This document shows positions 23,868 to 32,487 of a DNA stretch of 64,000 nucleotides, piece by piece. This stretch comes from a virus. The notes beneath the pieces were generated by a model that saw only the letters and a program-made list of their open reading frames with translations, ran no database searches and was not told where the DNA came from. The number at the start of each line of letters is the position of its first letter. The stretch's first letter is position 1. The position numbers and the translations under genes are program-made. The stretch covers positions 38,421 to 102,420 of IMG/VR virus record IMGVR_UViG_3300028840_002150. One strand, 5' to 3'.

Positions 23868-26306
23868 ATGCCGGTTGACATTCCGCTCTTGAAAGCCCTC
23901 CAGCGTCGCGCATCTCTGAGGCTGTTGGAAACGTGGTCCGGGAACCGCGGCGGGGATACCGTAGTCGCCGAAGAGGAACGCTGGATTACCACCGACAACG
24001 GGAAGCGGATGAAGATTGACGACTCCGGCAAGATTACCGCCGGTCCTGGGGCGGGGATGAACATCTCCGATTTTGGCAAGCACGGCCCGAGCGGCAAAAA
24101 GTCTCAAGCGGCAAGTGGTGGCGACAAGCCGCTGGACGTGGATAAGTCCGGCGATGAACTGGCCGCGGACCGCAAAGCCAAGCTGATGCAAGCGTTTCGC
24201 AAAAACGCCGGCGACGATGGGGGCGAGGCCGCGCCTGCCGAGCGGGCAAGCCAGGCGGCTACGCGGGGCAATGACGAAGGGTTGAAATCCGGAGAGCAAC
24301 TAGCCGCAGACCGCAAGGCGAAACTTCAGCAGGCGTTCAAAGCGCAGCAGGACATCGCCCGAGCATCGGCCAACAAGCAAAGCAAGATTGACGGCGCCCG
24401 CCGTTCGTCGCCCGGCGATACGGAGCCGGTGGTTCGCGATACGTACAAGGCCGCGGAAACCCTGGAAAAGTTGGCTCCCGGCACTACCACCAAACAGGCC
24501 GCGCAAATGTCCGGGGCCCCGGATGAAGCGGTGGTGGATCTAAGCCAAGCCAAAGGCGGCGCGGTCCGGTACCATGCGATGGATGACCGGTTCGAGGCAA
24601 CCGGCACCATCCGCCGCGCGGAAGATGGCAAACTCGAGGTCCGCTACGATCGGCTAAGTATCCTGCCCGATGCCCGCGGGACCGGGTTCGGCGCCGAGCT
24701 GTTGAACAATCAGGTACACGCTGCGGAAAAAAGCGGGGTGTCTCGGATCCGCGTCGAGGCCGTGGGCAACTATATGGAAAACGATCTACGGAACGGCTAC
24801 TACGCGTTTCCCCGCATGGGGTTCGACGGCGACTTGCCGGGCGATTGGAAAGGCCAGATGGAAGCCAACGGCGCGATGGGGGACGCTTTGCCGGCGGACC
24901 TGCAAAACGCCACCAAGGTTTCGGACCTGATGAAAACGCCGCAAGGGCGGGAGGCGTGGAAAAAGTACGGCTTCCCGATGGAGCTAACCTTGGACACCAC
25001 TCCAGGTTCCCAGGGCCGCAAGGTGTTTGACGCCTACTACCAAAGCGGCGACCGCAAGGGGACGGATCTGAAGGTGGAATCCGCGCCGCCACGAGAAATG
25101 CCGCTCATGGAAGAGGGGCAGGAAGTACCGGAACCGGGGGACGATGAGCGGGAGGTGGACATCGATCTCGGCATTGACGACGACGAAGACATCTTCGCCG
25201 AAATCTGGGATACGCTCGAAGACGACGCGGAGCCTGACGCAGAACCCGGCGAGGGGACCGTCACCGAGGCCGCCGACAAGTACGCCGATGTGGACCTGAC
25301 GCCGACTAAGGGGATGCAGGCAGCGGCCAGAAATGGCGTGGAGCGGCATGAAAACGGCGAGACGGGCGACGGGCTGAAACCGGAGACCGTATCCCGAGCT
25401 AACCGGATTGCACGCGGCGAGCGGCTTACCCCCGAGCACGTCCGCGAAATGTCCGGCTGGTTCGCGCGGCACGGCAAGGACAAGCAGGAACCCGGCACCC
25501 CTTGGTATGCCGCGTGGCAGCTTTGGGGCGGCAACGCGGGGGAATCCTGGAGCAAGGACAAGTCCGCGGAATTGGACCGCAAAGACGAAGAATCCAAGGC
25601 CGCCGAATCCGCCATGACACCGGCGGATATTCCGGCCGCTACGGACCCGGACTGGCGGCACGTTCAGGAAAACGCATTCGACAACTTGACCCCCGAGGCC
25701 CGCGAAGGCGACCCCGCCCAACCGACGGACCGCGCCCAACTTGAGCGGGAACTCCGCAACGCCCGAGTCAAGACCAACCCCAACCCCTCGCCACGGGCGA
25801 AGCGGACCGGCAAGTACCGCAAGGGCAAGGTGGAAATCCACGGGCTGACGGTCGCCATCGAGAATCCGAAACATTCGACCCGCTCCGGCAAGGCCAAGGA
25901 CGGCACCGAATGGGAGCGGTACTATCATTTCGACTACGGAGAAATCCGGGACGCGGTGGGCGAAGATGGGGATTTCCTGGACGCCTACATCGGGCCGGAC
26001 CCAGCCTCGGAGCTGGTGGTTATCATCGACCAGATCGACCAGGACACCGGCGAATTCGACGAGCACAAAGTCATGCTCGGGTGGCACGACCAGGCAGAGG
26101 CGGTAAAAGCCTACCTGCAGCACTACCCGGCAGACTGGCGGCCCGGCCACGTCACCGCGCTGACGGTAGACCAATTCAAAGCGTGGATTTCCGGCACACA
26201 ATGGGGCACCCAGGCCGCTAAGGTTCGGGACTCCATCTTTGCCGCGCTGGAATCCGCCGAGACCGTCGCGGACGTGCTACGGGAATTCAGCAGCACCTAC
26301 CCCTGA
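23868..26306 (+). CDS. Polyvalent head-region protein with GNAT and pyrophosphatase-like domains, 812 aa
   Basis: In order: a short helix; a connector ERWITTDNGKRMKIDDSGKI (about residues 37-56) like that in the portal fusion; charged helices (80-180); a GNAT-like acetyltransferase core (about 225-330, SILPDARGTGFGAELL); an acidic stretch (400-460); a domain with ARNGVERHENG and SGWFARHGKDK, PWYAAWQLWGGNAG (about 480-575) often found in phage head-region proteins; and an InPase domain (about 640-790, KGKVEIHGLTVAIENPKHST, GEDGDFLDAYIGP, FDEHKVMLGW). InPase-type phage domains are described as inorganic-pyrophosphatase-like. The mixture is typical of polyvalent proteins thought to enter the host with DNA; roles here are inferred. 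Confidence 0.75.
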   Translation: MPVDIPLLKALQRRASLRLLETWSGNRGGDTVVAEEERWITTDNGKRMKIDDSGKITAGPGAGMNISDFGKHGPSGKKSQAASGGDKPLDVDKSGDELAADRKAKLMQAFRKNAGDDGGEAAPAERASQAATRGNDEGLKSGEQLAADRKAKLQQAFKAQQDIARASANKQSKIDGARRSSPGDTEPVVRDTYKAAETLEKLAPGTTTKQAAQMSGAPDEAVVDLSQAKGGAVRYHAMDDRFEATGTIRRAEDGKLEVRYDRLSILPDARGTGFGAELLNNQVHAAEKSGVSRIRVEAVGNYMENDLRNGYYAFPRMGFDGDLPGDWKGQMEANGAMGDALPADLQNATKVSDLMKTPQGREAWKKYGFPMELTLDTTPGSQGRKVFDAYYQSGDRKGTDLKVESAPPREMPLMEEGQEVPEPGDDEREVDIDLGIDDDEDIFAEIWDTLEDDAEPDAEPGEGTVTEAADKYADVDLTPTKGMQAAARNGVERHENGETGDGLKPETVSRANRIARGERLTPEHVREMSGWFARHGKDKQEPGTPWYAAWQLWGGNAGESWSKDKSAELDRKDEESKAAESAMTPADIPAATDPDWRHVQENAFDNLTPEAREGDPAQPTDRAQLERELRNARVKTNPNPSPRAKRTGKYRKGKVEIHGLTVAIENPKHSTRSGKAKDGTEWERYYHFDYGEIRDAVGEDGDFLDAYIGPDPASELVVIIDQIDQDTGEFDEHKVMLGWHDQAEAVKAYLQHYPADWRPGHVTALTVDQFKAWISGTQWGTQAAKVRDSIFAALESAETVADVLREFSSTYP

Positions 26307-26345
26307 TTTTCCGCCAATATCAAAAGAGGGCTTGCGAATACGTCC
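26305..26345 (+). promoter_or_regulatory. Two-part phage promoter element, copy 12
   Basis: GATTTT-CCGCC-AATATC (26305-26321), 15 bp, then AATACGTCC from 26337. Starts at the stop codon of the preceding gene. Confidence 0.6.
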
Positions 26346-26354
26346 TCAAGGGGT

Positions 26355-26371
26355 GATATTGGGGAACTATC
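26355..26371 (+). promoter_or_regulatory. Second palindromic operator-like site
   Basis: GATATT-GGGGA-ACTATC, one mismatch from the palindrome, 33 bp downstream of copy 12 and just before the gene at 26396. The pair could allow cooperative binding. Confidence 0.45.
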
Positions 26372-26395
26372 GGATATGAGCCGGAGGGCTGGATT

Positions 26396-26896
26396 ATGTG
26401 CGACTGCTTTCTGAGCCGGGATGCGTGGGCCGCGCTGCTAGGCACGATCCGCCGAGAAAGCCAAGCGGCGTTTGACCGGGCGGTCGGAACGGCCCGGTAT
26501 TTCCTCGCGGAAACACTGGACGTGCTCACGGACGGCCCGGAATGCTGCGCGGATTCGGTCCACGTCGGCGCGGTGGACGCGGACACTCTGCGCCGGGTGG
26601 CCGTCACCGTGGCCCACTATTTCGGTATGAAAAAAGCCGCACAAATCGAAGAGGCCGCGGAACGGCACGGCCAACCGCTGGCCTACTGTTGCTGCTGGCC
26701 GCTGACTATTGCGGACCGGGCGCTGGAGCCGGAACCGTGGCCGGATCCGCACCCGGTCCGCTACCACATGTTGCACATCTCCTGCCGTGGATACGTGCTC
26801 CCGCTCGAGGAAGCCAGGATCCGCGCCAAGGAGGATTTGGAGTTCGAGGGCTGGGCCGCGGAAGTGGCCGCACGCATGAAAGGTGCCCCCGCATGA
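26396..26896 (+). CDS. Cysteine-rich hypothetical protein, 166 aa
   Basis: A CDC near the start, ECC, and YCCCWPL in the middle, then a C-terminal helix. Aromatic and helical; no family recognised. CCGGAGGG precedes the ATG. It starts a run of five small genes between the polyvalent protein and the MuF-like protein. Confidence 0.75.
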   Translation: MCDCFLSRDAWAALLGTIRRESQAAFDRAVGTARYFLAETLDVLTDGPECCADSVHVGAVDADTLRRVAVTVAHYFGMKKAAQIEEAAERHGQPLAYCCCWPLTIADRALEPEPWPDPHPVRYHMLHISCRGYVLPLEEARIRAKEDLEFEGWAAEVAARMKGAPA

Positions 26897-27357
26897 ATCA
26901 GTTCCGGAGCGTTTATGAATGGTTGCTCGGCCATGGTATGCCGGCCGGAATGTCGCACAAGGCCCAGGCCGCTTGGCTGGACCGCTACGTCGAGGACATC
27001 GGCGCCGGGACGGTGACGATGGCCGCCCAAGTGGATACGTCACTGGAGGACGAAATCCAACGGCTACTGGCCCGCGAAGCGGATCTCGAGCGCAGGTTGC
27101 AAGAGGCCGAATCGGAAGTAGAGCGGTTGCGGGAACAGCCCCAACCGGAACCGGAGCAAGCCGTCCAACTGGAACCGTCCGCCATTGAAACACCGTCCTG
27201 GTTCATGCCGCAAGTAGAACCGGAGCCGACGGTAGAACCGGAAACCGAACCGGAACCGGTCGCTATCAAGTCACGGCGCAAACGGCGCCGCAAGCGGTCC
27301 GCCTCGGTATCGGAAAGCACGACCGAAAGCCAACCCGAATCCGAAAGCGAATCCTGA
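26893..27357 (+). CDS. Coiled-coil, Pro/Glu-rich protein, 154 aa
   Basis: An N-terminal globular part (1-50), a coiled coil (about 50-82, LEDEIQRLLAREADLERRL), then low-complexity PEPEQ and TVEPETEPEP, a basic RRKRRRKR cluster (about residue 127) and a Ser/Glu tail. The form suits a flexible structural or scaffolding protein with a nucleic-acid-binding patch. ATGA overlap upstream. Confidence 0.75.
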   Translation: MNQFRSVYEWLLGHGMPAGMSHKAQAAWLDRYVEDIGAGTVTMAAQVDTSLEDEIQRLLAREADLERRLQEAESEVERLREQPQPEPEQAVQLEPSAIETPSWFMPQVEPEPTVEPETEPEPVAIKSRRKRRRKRSASVSESTTESQPESESES

Positions 27358-27612
27358 ATGGACCGAGTTTCGCTTGATATACCGACAACGCTCGAGGACT
27401 CCGGCACCGGAGACGACGTGCCTTATGTCATCGCGTACATGGATGATGGGCCGCTCGGGATTTCGCCGACGAATTGGCCCACCCGCGTGGCAATCGCATT
27501 TCCGAGCGAAAACGCGGCGCGTAAATGGTGGGAGGAAACGGGGCGGCACCGCATGGGCCGAAACCCGAAGGTGCATCTATTGCCGCTCATTGCGGTGGGA
27601 GACAAGCCATGA
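27358..27612 (+). CDS. Hypothetical protein, 84 aa
   Basis: ATG immediately follows the preceding stop; no clear Shine-Dalgarno, so coupled reinitiation is likely. Mixed alpha/beta with AARKWWEETGRHRMGRNP. No family recognised. Confidence 0.7.
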   Translation: MDRVSLDIPTTLEDSGTGDDVPYVIAYMDDGPLGISPTNWPTRVAIAFPSENAARKWWEETGRHRMGRNPKVHLLPLIAVGDKP

Positions 27613-27860
27613 CCGGCGAAGAAGACTACCTTCCAAACCAAGCACCGCCGATCAAAATGCTTGACCGGTCGGACCTGAGAGATCGAATTAGCCAACTTCG
27701 GGACCAGCGGGACGAATTGGTGGCCGCCATCGAGGAACTTGGCATCGGCCTGTTCGGTACGCCGGAGACAAACCGGCACGGCAAGAGCTGGCGAGATGCC
27801 AAAGCCGACTGGTGGCAACGCTGTAGGCGGGCGGTGGAAGCGGTAGAGCGAAATCCATAA
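27609..27860 (+). CDS. Hypothetical helical protein, 83 aa
   Basis: GTGGGAG precedes the start at 27609 (ATGA overlap). Residues 20-45 form an amphipathic helix (LRDRISQLRDQRDELVAAIE). Function unknown. Confidence 0.7.
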   Translation: MTGEEDYLPNQAPPIKMLDRSDLRDRISQLRDQRDELVAAIEELGIGLFGTPETNRHGKSWRDAKADWWQRCRRAVEAVERNP

Positions 27861-27879
27861 TCACGAGGCAGATTAGTCT

Positions 27880-28071
27880 ATGGACCGGTCGCAACAACAG
27901 CCACATCAAAGCCACATCTCCCTTAATGAAGCGGTGGCCGTTGTCTTGCGTTTGGCGGAGGCGAAATGGTACCGCAGGGCGTGGCGGCTTCATCGGCTTA
28001 CTGATTACGAAATTCGGTGCATTCAGATAGTAAGCCAGCAGCTAGAGCACGGCAAGTGGGAGGGCGACTAG
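27880..28071 (+). CDS. Hypothetical basic protein, 63 aa
   Basis: Helical, basic, with AKWYRRAWRLHRLT near residue 28. Located 19 bp after the previous gene and 3 bp before the MuF-like gene. No family recognised. Confidence 0.65.
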   Translation: MDRSQQQPHQSHISLNEAVAVVLRLAEAKWYRRAWRLHRLTDYEIRCIQIVSQQLEHGKWEGD

Positions 28072-28074
28072 CCC

Positions 28075-28848
28075 ATGGCACAATCCGCCCCCAACCGCGG
28101 CCAATTCGAGCGGGCCATCCAAAACCGCCTGTTCAAAGTCAACCGCCGATACCGGGAACAAATCCGGGAATCGCTCGGCAACCCGCCGAACTATGCCAAC
28201 GTCCCCTCGGACCTATGGGACCGTCTGAAGGCCGAGGTAGAGCGGGAACTGGCCATTGTGCTCGTTCTTCTGTGGCGGGACCAACTCTACCAGAACACAA
28301 GCGGGATGCCTCAGCAGGGCGTACAGTACGGGGAGCAATGGGCACAACAGCGGGCCGCCAAAACCGCCGCCCGATACGTGGCCAACCTGCAGCGGCAACT
28401 GCTGGCCAAGGCCGCAAGGTGGCGGGCCGATGGGGGCGCGGCACTGACCGGCGCGGAAATGGACGCGGCTTTGCGCGGCCTACTCGGACCCTACCGCTCC
28501 CGCACCATCGCCGCCACGGAAACCACCAAGGGGCTAACCCTGGTCTATTGGTGGCTGGCTACCCAGTATCCGAAATTGGATAAGCAGGCGACCACCGGCG
28601 AGGCCAACGAATTGGTCTGGTTGCTGGGGCCGTGTCAGCACTGCTCCTTCTGTCCGCTAATGCACAACCAACCGAGCCGGGTATGGCGGTTGTATTCCGA
28701 CGGCCCGCCCGCCCATCCGAATTGTTGCTGCTCGTTGCAGATTGTCCCGGCCGGTACCAAATTCAACCCGCCGCCGCCCGATGCGGCTGTACGGGCGGCA
28801 TTGCGCAAGTCCGGGGTTTCCAGACCGAGCGGGGATATGTGGCTCTAA
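28075..28848 (+). CDS. MuF-like minor head protein, 257 aa
   Basis: The central RTIAATETTKG helix (about residues 143-153) and the terminal CPLM, GPPAHPNCCCSL segment (about 196-222) match the phage Mu F / SPP1 gp7 minor head family, which associates with the portal and the incoming DNA. Length is close to the short form of the family. Unlike many MuF proteins it has no C-terminal toxin; effector-like domains are instead on the portal and the 812-residue protein. Confidence 0.82.
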   Translation: MAQSAPNRGQFERAIQNRLFKVNRRYREQIRESLGNPPNYANVPSDLWDRLKAEVERELAIVLVLLWRDQLYQNTSGMPQQGVQYGEQWAQQRAAKTAARYVANLQRQLLAKAARWRADGGAALTGAEMDAALRGLLGPYRSRTIAATETTKGLTLVYWWLATQYPKLDKQATTGEANELVWLLGPCQHCSFCPLMHNQPSRVWRLYSDGPPAHPNCCCSLQIVPAGTKFNPPPPDAAVRAALRKSGVSRPSGDMWL

Positions 28849-28864
28849 CGGAGGATAGGCGGGC

Positions 28865-29611
28865 ATGGGCGGTGTTTTGCCGAGCGAGGTAATTGCGGAG
28901 TTGGAATCCCTCGGGCCGGTTTGGCAATCTTCCGACTGCCGGATCGTGCTTTGTAACTGCGATTGTCTGGAGGGGCTAAAGGTGTTGCCGGAGGGGTGTG
29001 TGGATGCGGTGGTGACGGATCCCGAATACGGCATAGGATGGAATCCACGTGTGAACCACAAAGACGCAAAGTGGAGAGACACCAATAGATTCGACCCATT
29101 GCCATGGCTTGGGATCGGTACTTATCACTTGTTTTGGGGCGGAAACTATTTTGCCGATAGGTTGCCGGTATCTAACGGGTGGCTTGCGTGGGTAAAGCGG
29201 CCGATCCATTGCGACTTTTCGAATGACCATAGATCATACAGTACGGTCGAACTGGCGTGGTCCGATTTTGGTAAGGCCCGTTTTATAAAGCATGTTTGGG
29301 ATGGCGGCATGCGAGAGGGCGATTCGTCAAACCGTGAGTTTTTGCATCCTGCACAGAAACCCGTCGAGGTTATGATTGCAAGCATGCCTCCGATTGATGC
29401 CGCGGTCGTATGCGACCCTGAAGTTGGCTCCGGCACAACTGCCATCGCCTGCATCCGCACAGACCGTTCCTGCATCGGCATGGAAATAGACCGGGGCTAC
29501 TGGGAGACCGCCGTATCCCGATGTAAGCGGGAGTACGAGCGGACCGCTCTTTTGGATTCCTCTGAGTCCATCCAGGTGCTCCGCCAACAGGCCCTCCCCC
29601 TTTCTTCCTGA
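28865..29611 (+). CDS. DNA methyltransferase-like protein with altered motifs, 248 aa
   Basis: It has the beta-type methyltransferase layout: VVTDPEYGIGW at the catalytic position (about residues 49-59) and CDPEVGSGTTAIAC at the SAM position (about 182-195), with HPAQKPVEVM between. Both motifs carry Glu where Pro (DPPY) and Phe/hydrophobic (DPFxGSG) are normal. The changes may alter or abolish amino-methylation. It lies among virion genes. GGAGG lies about 11 bases before the ATG. Confidence 0.82.
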   Translation: MGGVLPSEVIAELESLGPVWQSSDCRIVLCNCDCLEGLKVLPEGCVDAVVTDPEYGIGWNPRVNHKDAKWRDTNRFDPLPWLGIGTYHLFWGGNYFADRLPVSNGWLAWVKRPIHCDFSNDHRSYSTVELAWSDFGKARFIKHVWDGGMREGDSSNREFLHPAQKPVEVMIASMPPIDAAVVCDPEVGSGTTAIACIRTDRSCIGMEIDRGYWETAVSRCKREYERTALLDSSESIQVLRQQALPLSS

Positions 29612-29628
29612 CTGCGGCCCAATCCTCC

Positions 29629-29645
29629 GATATTGGAAAAATATC
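29629..29645 (+). promoter_or_regulatory. Palindromic operator-like site
   Basis: A perfect palindrome GATATT-GGAAA-AATATC in the gap before the protease/scaffold gene. ACCTATTG follows, but at 5 bp rather than the usual distance. Confidence 0.55.
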
Positions 29646-29678
29646 TCCCCACCTATTGCAAGCTAGGCCGCTTACCCC

Positions 29679-29690
29679 GTAGAGATCCCA
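29679..29690 (+). promoter_or_regulatory. GTAGAGATCCC motif, copy 2
   Basis: GTAGAGATCCCA, 27 bp before the protease/scaffold gene. Its upstream flank CTAGGCCGCTTA resembles CTAGCCGCTA beside copy 3. Confidence 0.5.
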
Positions 29691-29717
29691 CCGTAGCCGC
29701 ATGGTGGAGTCTCGTTA

Positions 29718-31151
29718 GTGGCCGTAGCAACCGCATCCCAAAGCCCCCGCACCCGGACCCTTCCCGGTCGCCTTACGCTCGAACTCAACGAGCCGTGTTG
29801 GGCGATGGAGCAGGCGCCCGGTGAATTGCGGACCCGGATCGACCGTGAGCAAAACGTCCTCAAGGGCGTGCGGCTCGTCGGCAGCCGGTCCAACAATGAA
29901 GCGCGGGTCATCGGGCTGACGGAGAACGAAGTCGGCGACGCGGCCGGCCGCCCCTACCGCTACTGCATGGAAGGGCTGGGCCGGTCCAAGCATCTCTACG
30001 AAGGCGCCAAGGTTTTCAACGACCATCTGCCCTTCGATTACGACCGCGACGGCCGCCGCGTGGTCAAGTCCGCCGTCCGCGACAACGACAAGCTGCTGGG
30101 CTGGATTCGCAATGTCCGCGTGGCCAAGACCGGCAACCCGGACGTGGACGGGCTCTATGGGGACTTCCACTATCTGGCCAGCCACCCGTTTACGCCGCGG
30201 CTGCTGGAAATCGCAGAGCGCAATCCCACGGCCCTGGCCATGAGCCACGAGGCCATCTTCGACCAGCCCCGCATCGAAGGCGGCCAAGTCGTGCTGCCGG
30301 TCATTACCGAAGTCCACGCCATCGCGCTGGTTAGCAACCGTCCCGGAACGACCACCGGGCTATTCGAGTCGTCCGCAAAGGAGAGACAAATGCCCCTCAC
30401 GATTCGCAAGGTTTTGGAAAGCGCGCCGCGCAATGTGCCGGGCTACAGCCTGCTCAAGCGCTGCGTGTTCGAAATGGATGAAGCCCCGGAAGAGACGCCG
30501 GACGATCCGCTGGCCGATACCGTGATTTCGGAAGAGGCGCCGGGCGAGATGGACCCGCAGCAACAGGTCCGCATGGGGCTCTTGGCGGCCGTCAACAAAA
30601 AGCTGGATGAGGCCGACACCTCGCAACTGAAAGCCGTGCTGAAAGCCCTTGGCTTGTCCGACAGCGTATCGGAAAACGTCGCCGGCCCGCCTCCCGAGGA
30701 GCTTACCGCCGAGGAAGAGGGCGGAGACGGTGAAGAGCTGGCCGCCGAGCAGGAAGGCGAAGAGGAAATGGCCGCCGAAGAGGAAGGCGAAGACAAGCCC
30801 GCCGCCGCGGAAATGGGCTACGAAGACAATCCCGTCGCCGAGGAAGAAGGCGAGGACAAGGCGGAAGCCGCCATGGAGTGCGCGGACCTGCTGGCCGCCG
30901 CCGGCATCCCGACCAAGCGGGTGCTGATCGAAAGCATGGTGGCCCTGCCCAAGGCCAAACGGAAGCAGTTCGTTTCCGAGCTGGCATCGAGCCGCCCCAA
31001 CCCGATGGGCACGCCCCGCAGCGCCGCCGTCAAGCCGCAACCGAAAGCCCGCCCCGCCTGGGAAGTGGCCGAGGAGAAGTACGGAAAGAAGGGCGCCTTT
31101 GTGGCCGAGCAAGTGGGCCGCAATTCGTACCCGATCATCCCCGGCATGTAA
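29718..31151 (+). CDS. Probable prohead protease / scaffold fusion, 477 aa
   Basis: GTG start, with GGAG about 9 bases upstream. Residues 85-215 resemble phage prohead proteases of the Mu I / S49-like kind (HLYEGAKVFNDH, LAMSHEAIFD, VTEVHAIALVSNRPG). Residues 320-400 are strongly acidic with EEEGE-type repeats and the C-terminus (410-477) is helical and basic, as in scaffolding parts that bind capsid subunits. Position just before decoration and capsid genes fits. Catalytic residues cannot be assigned with certainty. Confidence 0.7.
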   Translation: MAVATASQSPRTRTLPGRLTLELNEPCWAMEQAPGELRTRIDREQNVLKGVRLVGSRSNNEARVIGLTENEVGDAAGRPYRYCMEGLGRSKHLYEGAKVFNDHLPFDYDRDGRRVVKSAVRDNDKLLGWIRNVRVAKTGNPDVDGLYGDFHYLASHPFTPRLLEIAERNPTALAMSHEAIFDQPRIEGGQVVLPVITEVHAIALVSNRPGTTTGLFESSAKERQMPLTIRKVLESAPRNVPGYSLLKRCVFEMDEAPEETPDDPLADTVISEEAPGEMDPQQQVRMGLLAAVNKKLDEADTSQLKAVLKALGLSDSVSENVAGPPPEELTAEEEGGDGEELAAEQEGEEEMAAEEEGEDKPAAAEMGYEDNPVAEEEGEDKAEAAMECADLLAAAGIPTKRVLIESMVALPKAKRKQFVSELASSRPNPMGTPRSAAVKPQPKARPAWEVAEEKYGKKGAFVAEQVGRNSYPIIPGM

Positions 31152-31239
31152 TCCGCCGGGCGACGCCGCCAAACGTCGCAGAGCACCGACCCCGCTGGCA
31201 CCGAGATAAGCGAAGCCACTCAAACCAGCGAGGAAAATC

Positions 31240-32010
31240 ATGACAGTACGAATCCTGGAAAACGGGATCATGAACGGAACGAAGGTTCCGTTCGATGGGT
31301 CCATCGCCGTCACCAAGGGCGACGCGATGTACCTGGACACCGACGACGTGAAGCCGGCCAGCAGCCAGGCGGACGGCGGAAGCGAAATCATCAACCAGAT
31401 CACGTTCGCCCGCAAATTCGCCGGGTTCGCGGGAGACACGCGCAAAAGCACCGATACCACGGCTGTCGCGGAGTTCCCGGTTTACACGGACGTGGTGGCG
31501 GAAGTCACGGTCGCTTCGAGCACTTTCGTGGTTGGCGACATGCTGGCCATCGATGAGGCTTCCAGCGGCACGGCCCTGCTGAACACCACGTTCAGCAAGA
31601 CAACCGCACCCGCCGCCGCGGTCGGAACCGTGATCGAGAACTACGCCACCGCCACGACCACGGTAAAGGCGCGGTTCGTCTCCCGCGTGCTCGAACACAC
31701 CTACGCCAAGCCCAACATGCTCGGCGTGCAGACCAACACGGAAACGCTGACCGACGCCAAGACGCTGGTAGCGTCCGATGCGCGGATTCAAAACCTGGAT
31801 CCGGGCGGCTCGGCCCGCAACGTCACCCTGCCGGCACCCGCTGGCTGGGCAGGCGATACGTTCCTGATCGTCAACGCTGCCGACGCAGCCGAGATCATCA
31901 CCGTCAAAAACTCCGCCGGCACCACGCTTTGCACGCCGACTCAGAGCGAGTACGCGCTTTGCTGGTCCGACGGAACCAACACGTTTGCCGCCGTTTTGGC
32001 CGCCAGCTAA
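31240..32010 (+). CDS. Probable capsid decoration protein, 256 aa
   Basis: Residues 1-150 are beta-rich and match the position and composition of head decoration/stabilisation proteins. Residues 165-256 (NTETLTDAKTL, LDPGGSARNVTLP, ADAAEIITVKN) repeat as the whole of the next protein. It lies directly before the major capsid gene. Ser/Thr/Ala-rich and cysteine-poor, as expected for an exposed virion protein. Confidence 0.7.
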   Translation: MTVRILENGIMNGTKVPFDGSIAVTKGDAMYLDTDDVKPASSQADGGSEIINQITFARKFAGFAGDTRKSTDTTAVAEFPVYTDVVAEVTVASSTFVVGDMLAIDEASSGTALLNTTFSKTTAPAAAVGTVIENYATATTTVKARFVSRVLEHTYAKPNMLGVQTNTETLTDAKTLVASDARIQNLDPGGSARNVTLPAPAGWAGDTFLIVNAADAAEIITVKNSAGTTLCTPTQSEYALCWSDGTNTFAAVLAAS

Positions 32011-32066
32011 CCGGCGCGGGGCTAGTTGCTTCATTCACCCAGACCCCGCGAAGGAGACGTTGAGCA

Positions 32067-32384
32067 ATGTTCCGACTGCAGGCAATCGACGGTAAGGCAT
32101 CGGTCAACACCGAAACCCTTACCGATAACAAAACGCTGACCACCGCGGACCACCCGATTCAGATTTTGGATCCGGGAGGCTCCGCGCGAACCATTACCTT
32201 GCCCACCGCAACCGACGCGGTGGACGGGAAGTGCTACTGGATTAAGAACTCGGCCGACGCGGCAGAAATCATCACCGTCGCCGACGCGGATTCGAACACC
32301 ATCGGCACGCCGACCCAAAACGAAACCGGCCTGTTCCTTTGCGTGGACGGGACCTGGTACGGGTTGGTCGGTTCGCACGTCTGA
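32067..32384 (+). CDS. Decoration-type protein, 105 aa
   Basis: Nearly all of it (residues 12-105) is homologous to the C-terminal domain of the preceding protein: NTETLTDNKTL, LDPGGSARTITLP, ADAAEIITVAD. This domain resembles the small beta-sandwich modules found on phage fibres and decoration proteins. GAAGGAG precedes the start. Confidence 0.7.
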   Translation: MFRLQAIDGKASVNTETLTDNKTLTTADHPIQILDPGGSARTITLPTATDAVDGKCYWIKNSADAAEIITVADADSNTIGTPTQNETGLFLCVDGTWYGLVGSHV

Positions 32385-32487
32385 TAAACCAAATCGCCAA
32401 ATCGCCAGCACCGACTCGCTCCGCACCAACAACGTGCCCACCGGGCATCGTGCCGTAGATGAAGCACGCACACTATAGGAGCGAGAA

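Noticed and set aside
24984-26201. 405-codon minus-strand open frame
   Set aside because: Antisense to the conserved InPase and head-domain part of the 812-residue protein, which has clear motifs on the + strand.
29629-29660. Full two-part promoter before the protease/scaffold gene
   Set aside because: The palindrome is perfect, but the ACCTATTG that follows is about 13 bp too close compared with the invariant spacing; kept only as an operator-like site.
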